Shown here: positions 63,898-64,000 of the stretch, piece after piece
Layout of the letters: each line of letters opens with the position of its first letter
How positions within the stretch are numbered: the stretch's first letter is position 1
Assembly: GCA_947381415.1 (NCBI GenBank)
Contig: CANCVB010000008.1
Span: 34,450 to 98,449, forward strand
Length of the DNA stretch: 64,000 bases
Direction: 5' to 3'
Source of the DNA: Burkholderiales bacterium
Lineage (GTDB): Bacteria; Pseudomonadota; Gammaproteobacteria; Burkholderiales; Burkholderiaceae_C
The notes under the pieces: model-generated
What the model saw: the letters and a program-made list of their open reading frames with translations, nothing else
Database searches by the model: none
What the model was told of the DNA's origin: nothing
Position numbers and translations under genes: made by a program

Positions 63898-64000
63898 GAC
63901 GCCTCCTTGGCTTGTTGGGCTTGAGCGATACCGGTTTGGATGTCGCCCCAGACCAAGGCAAAGCGGCGACGCACGGCCTCGAATACCGCCAAACCTGCAG
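63894..64000 (-). CDS. livM: Branched-chain-type ABC permease LivM, C-terminal end
   Basis: Only the last 34 codons are in the window, ending FEAVRRRFALVWGDIQTG then QAQQAKEAS and a TGA that overlaps the livG ATG. The helical, charged tail and the position before livG fit LivM. The rest of the transporter presumably continues to the right, transcriptionally upstream. Confidence 0.7.
   Translation of the reverse strand, partial: AGLAVFEAVRRRFALVWGDIQTGIAQAQQAKEAS

Noticed and set aside
1..64000. CRISPR arrays, insertion sequences, tRNA or rRNA genes
   Set aside because: No regularly spaced repeats, transposase or integrase motifs, or cloverleaf-like sequences were seen in the short intergenic regions; a covariance-model scan would be needed to exclude small RNAs.

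Overview
The window looks like chromosome from a betaproteobacterium of the order Burkholderiales, most likely Comamonadaceae. Evidence: a long infA paralogue behind a csp gene, the block mltG-tmk-holB-tatD-ankyrin next to ygfZ, a thioesterase/acetyltransferase fusion, and a liv-type transporter attached to a beta-oxidation operon. The genus cannot be fixed from sequence reading alone. No rRNA, tRNA, CRISPR array, integrase, transposase or prophage was seen.

Layout. 1-5.4 kb: partial metY and a CoA-binding protein (minus), csp-infA-methyltransferase (plus), then a three-gene ABC efflux operon (minus) with a perfect FNR-type box in front. 5.6-11.9 kb: a stress/envelope and regulator cluster with a truncated outer-membrane-type protein, BON and glycine-zipper lipoproteins, a yqjD-yqjE-like operon with a third 59-residue gene, and three Crp/FNR-family regulators, one of them a four-cysteine FNR. 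11.9-22.5 kb: a Tad (Flp) pilus locus, comprising flp, prepilin peptidase, cpaB, secretin, lipoprotein, cpaE, cpaF, tadB, tadC and a small membrane protein on minus, with an AraC-type regulator, tadE and tadG divergent on plus. 22.5-26.3 kb: a translationally coupled GGDEF / HD-GYP / TadE-like operon and a PAS protein. This middle part reads AT-richer than its flanks.

26.3-41 kb: housekeeping and catabolic genes: an MFS carrier, a fused tRNA adenosine deaminase-haloalkane dehalogenase, ldcA, lhgO, aldehyde dehydrogenase, a penicillin-acylase-family Ntn hydrolase, a haem-binding exported protein, then ankyrin/tatD/holB/tmk/mltG and ygfZ. pilZ, which often sits between holB and tatD, is absent.

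41-48 kb holds the most interesting system. A tightly packed minus-strand operon runs siaA (7TM sensor with PP2C phosphatase), siaB (switch kinase), siaC (switch phosphoprotein), a class III adenylate cyclase in the slot where Pseudomonas has the diguanylate cyclase siaD, two cyclic-nucleotide-binding-domain proteins, a protein with the class I cyclic-nucleotide phosphodiesterase signature, and an exported protein. It reads as one self-contained cAMP circuit: sense, switch, make, bind, destroy.

48-64 kb: an ABM-domain exported protein, iron-type alcohol dehydrogenase, thioesterase-GNAT fusion, patatin-like lipase, a PglL/Wzy-type membrane glycosyl ligase, then a long minus-strand operon running from livM-livG-livF (transcriptionally upstream, at the right edge) through 3-hydroxyacyl-CoA dehydrogenase/hydratase, thiolase, acyl-CoA dehydrogenase, SDR, quinone-oxidoreductase-like enzyme and a GST-like protein to another SDR. 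Together these suggest uptake and beta-oxidation-like breakdown of an acyl substrate that I cannot name.
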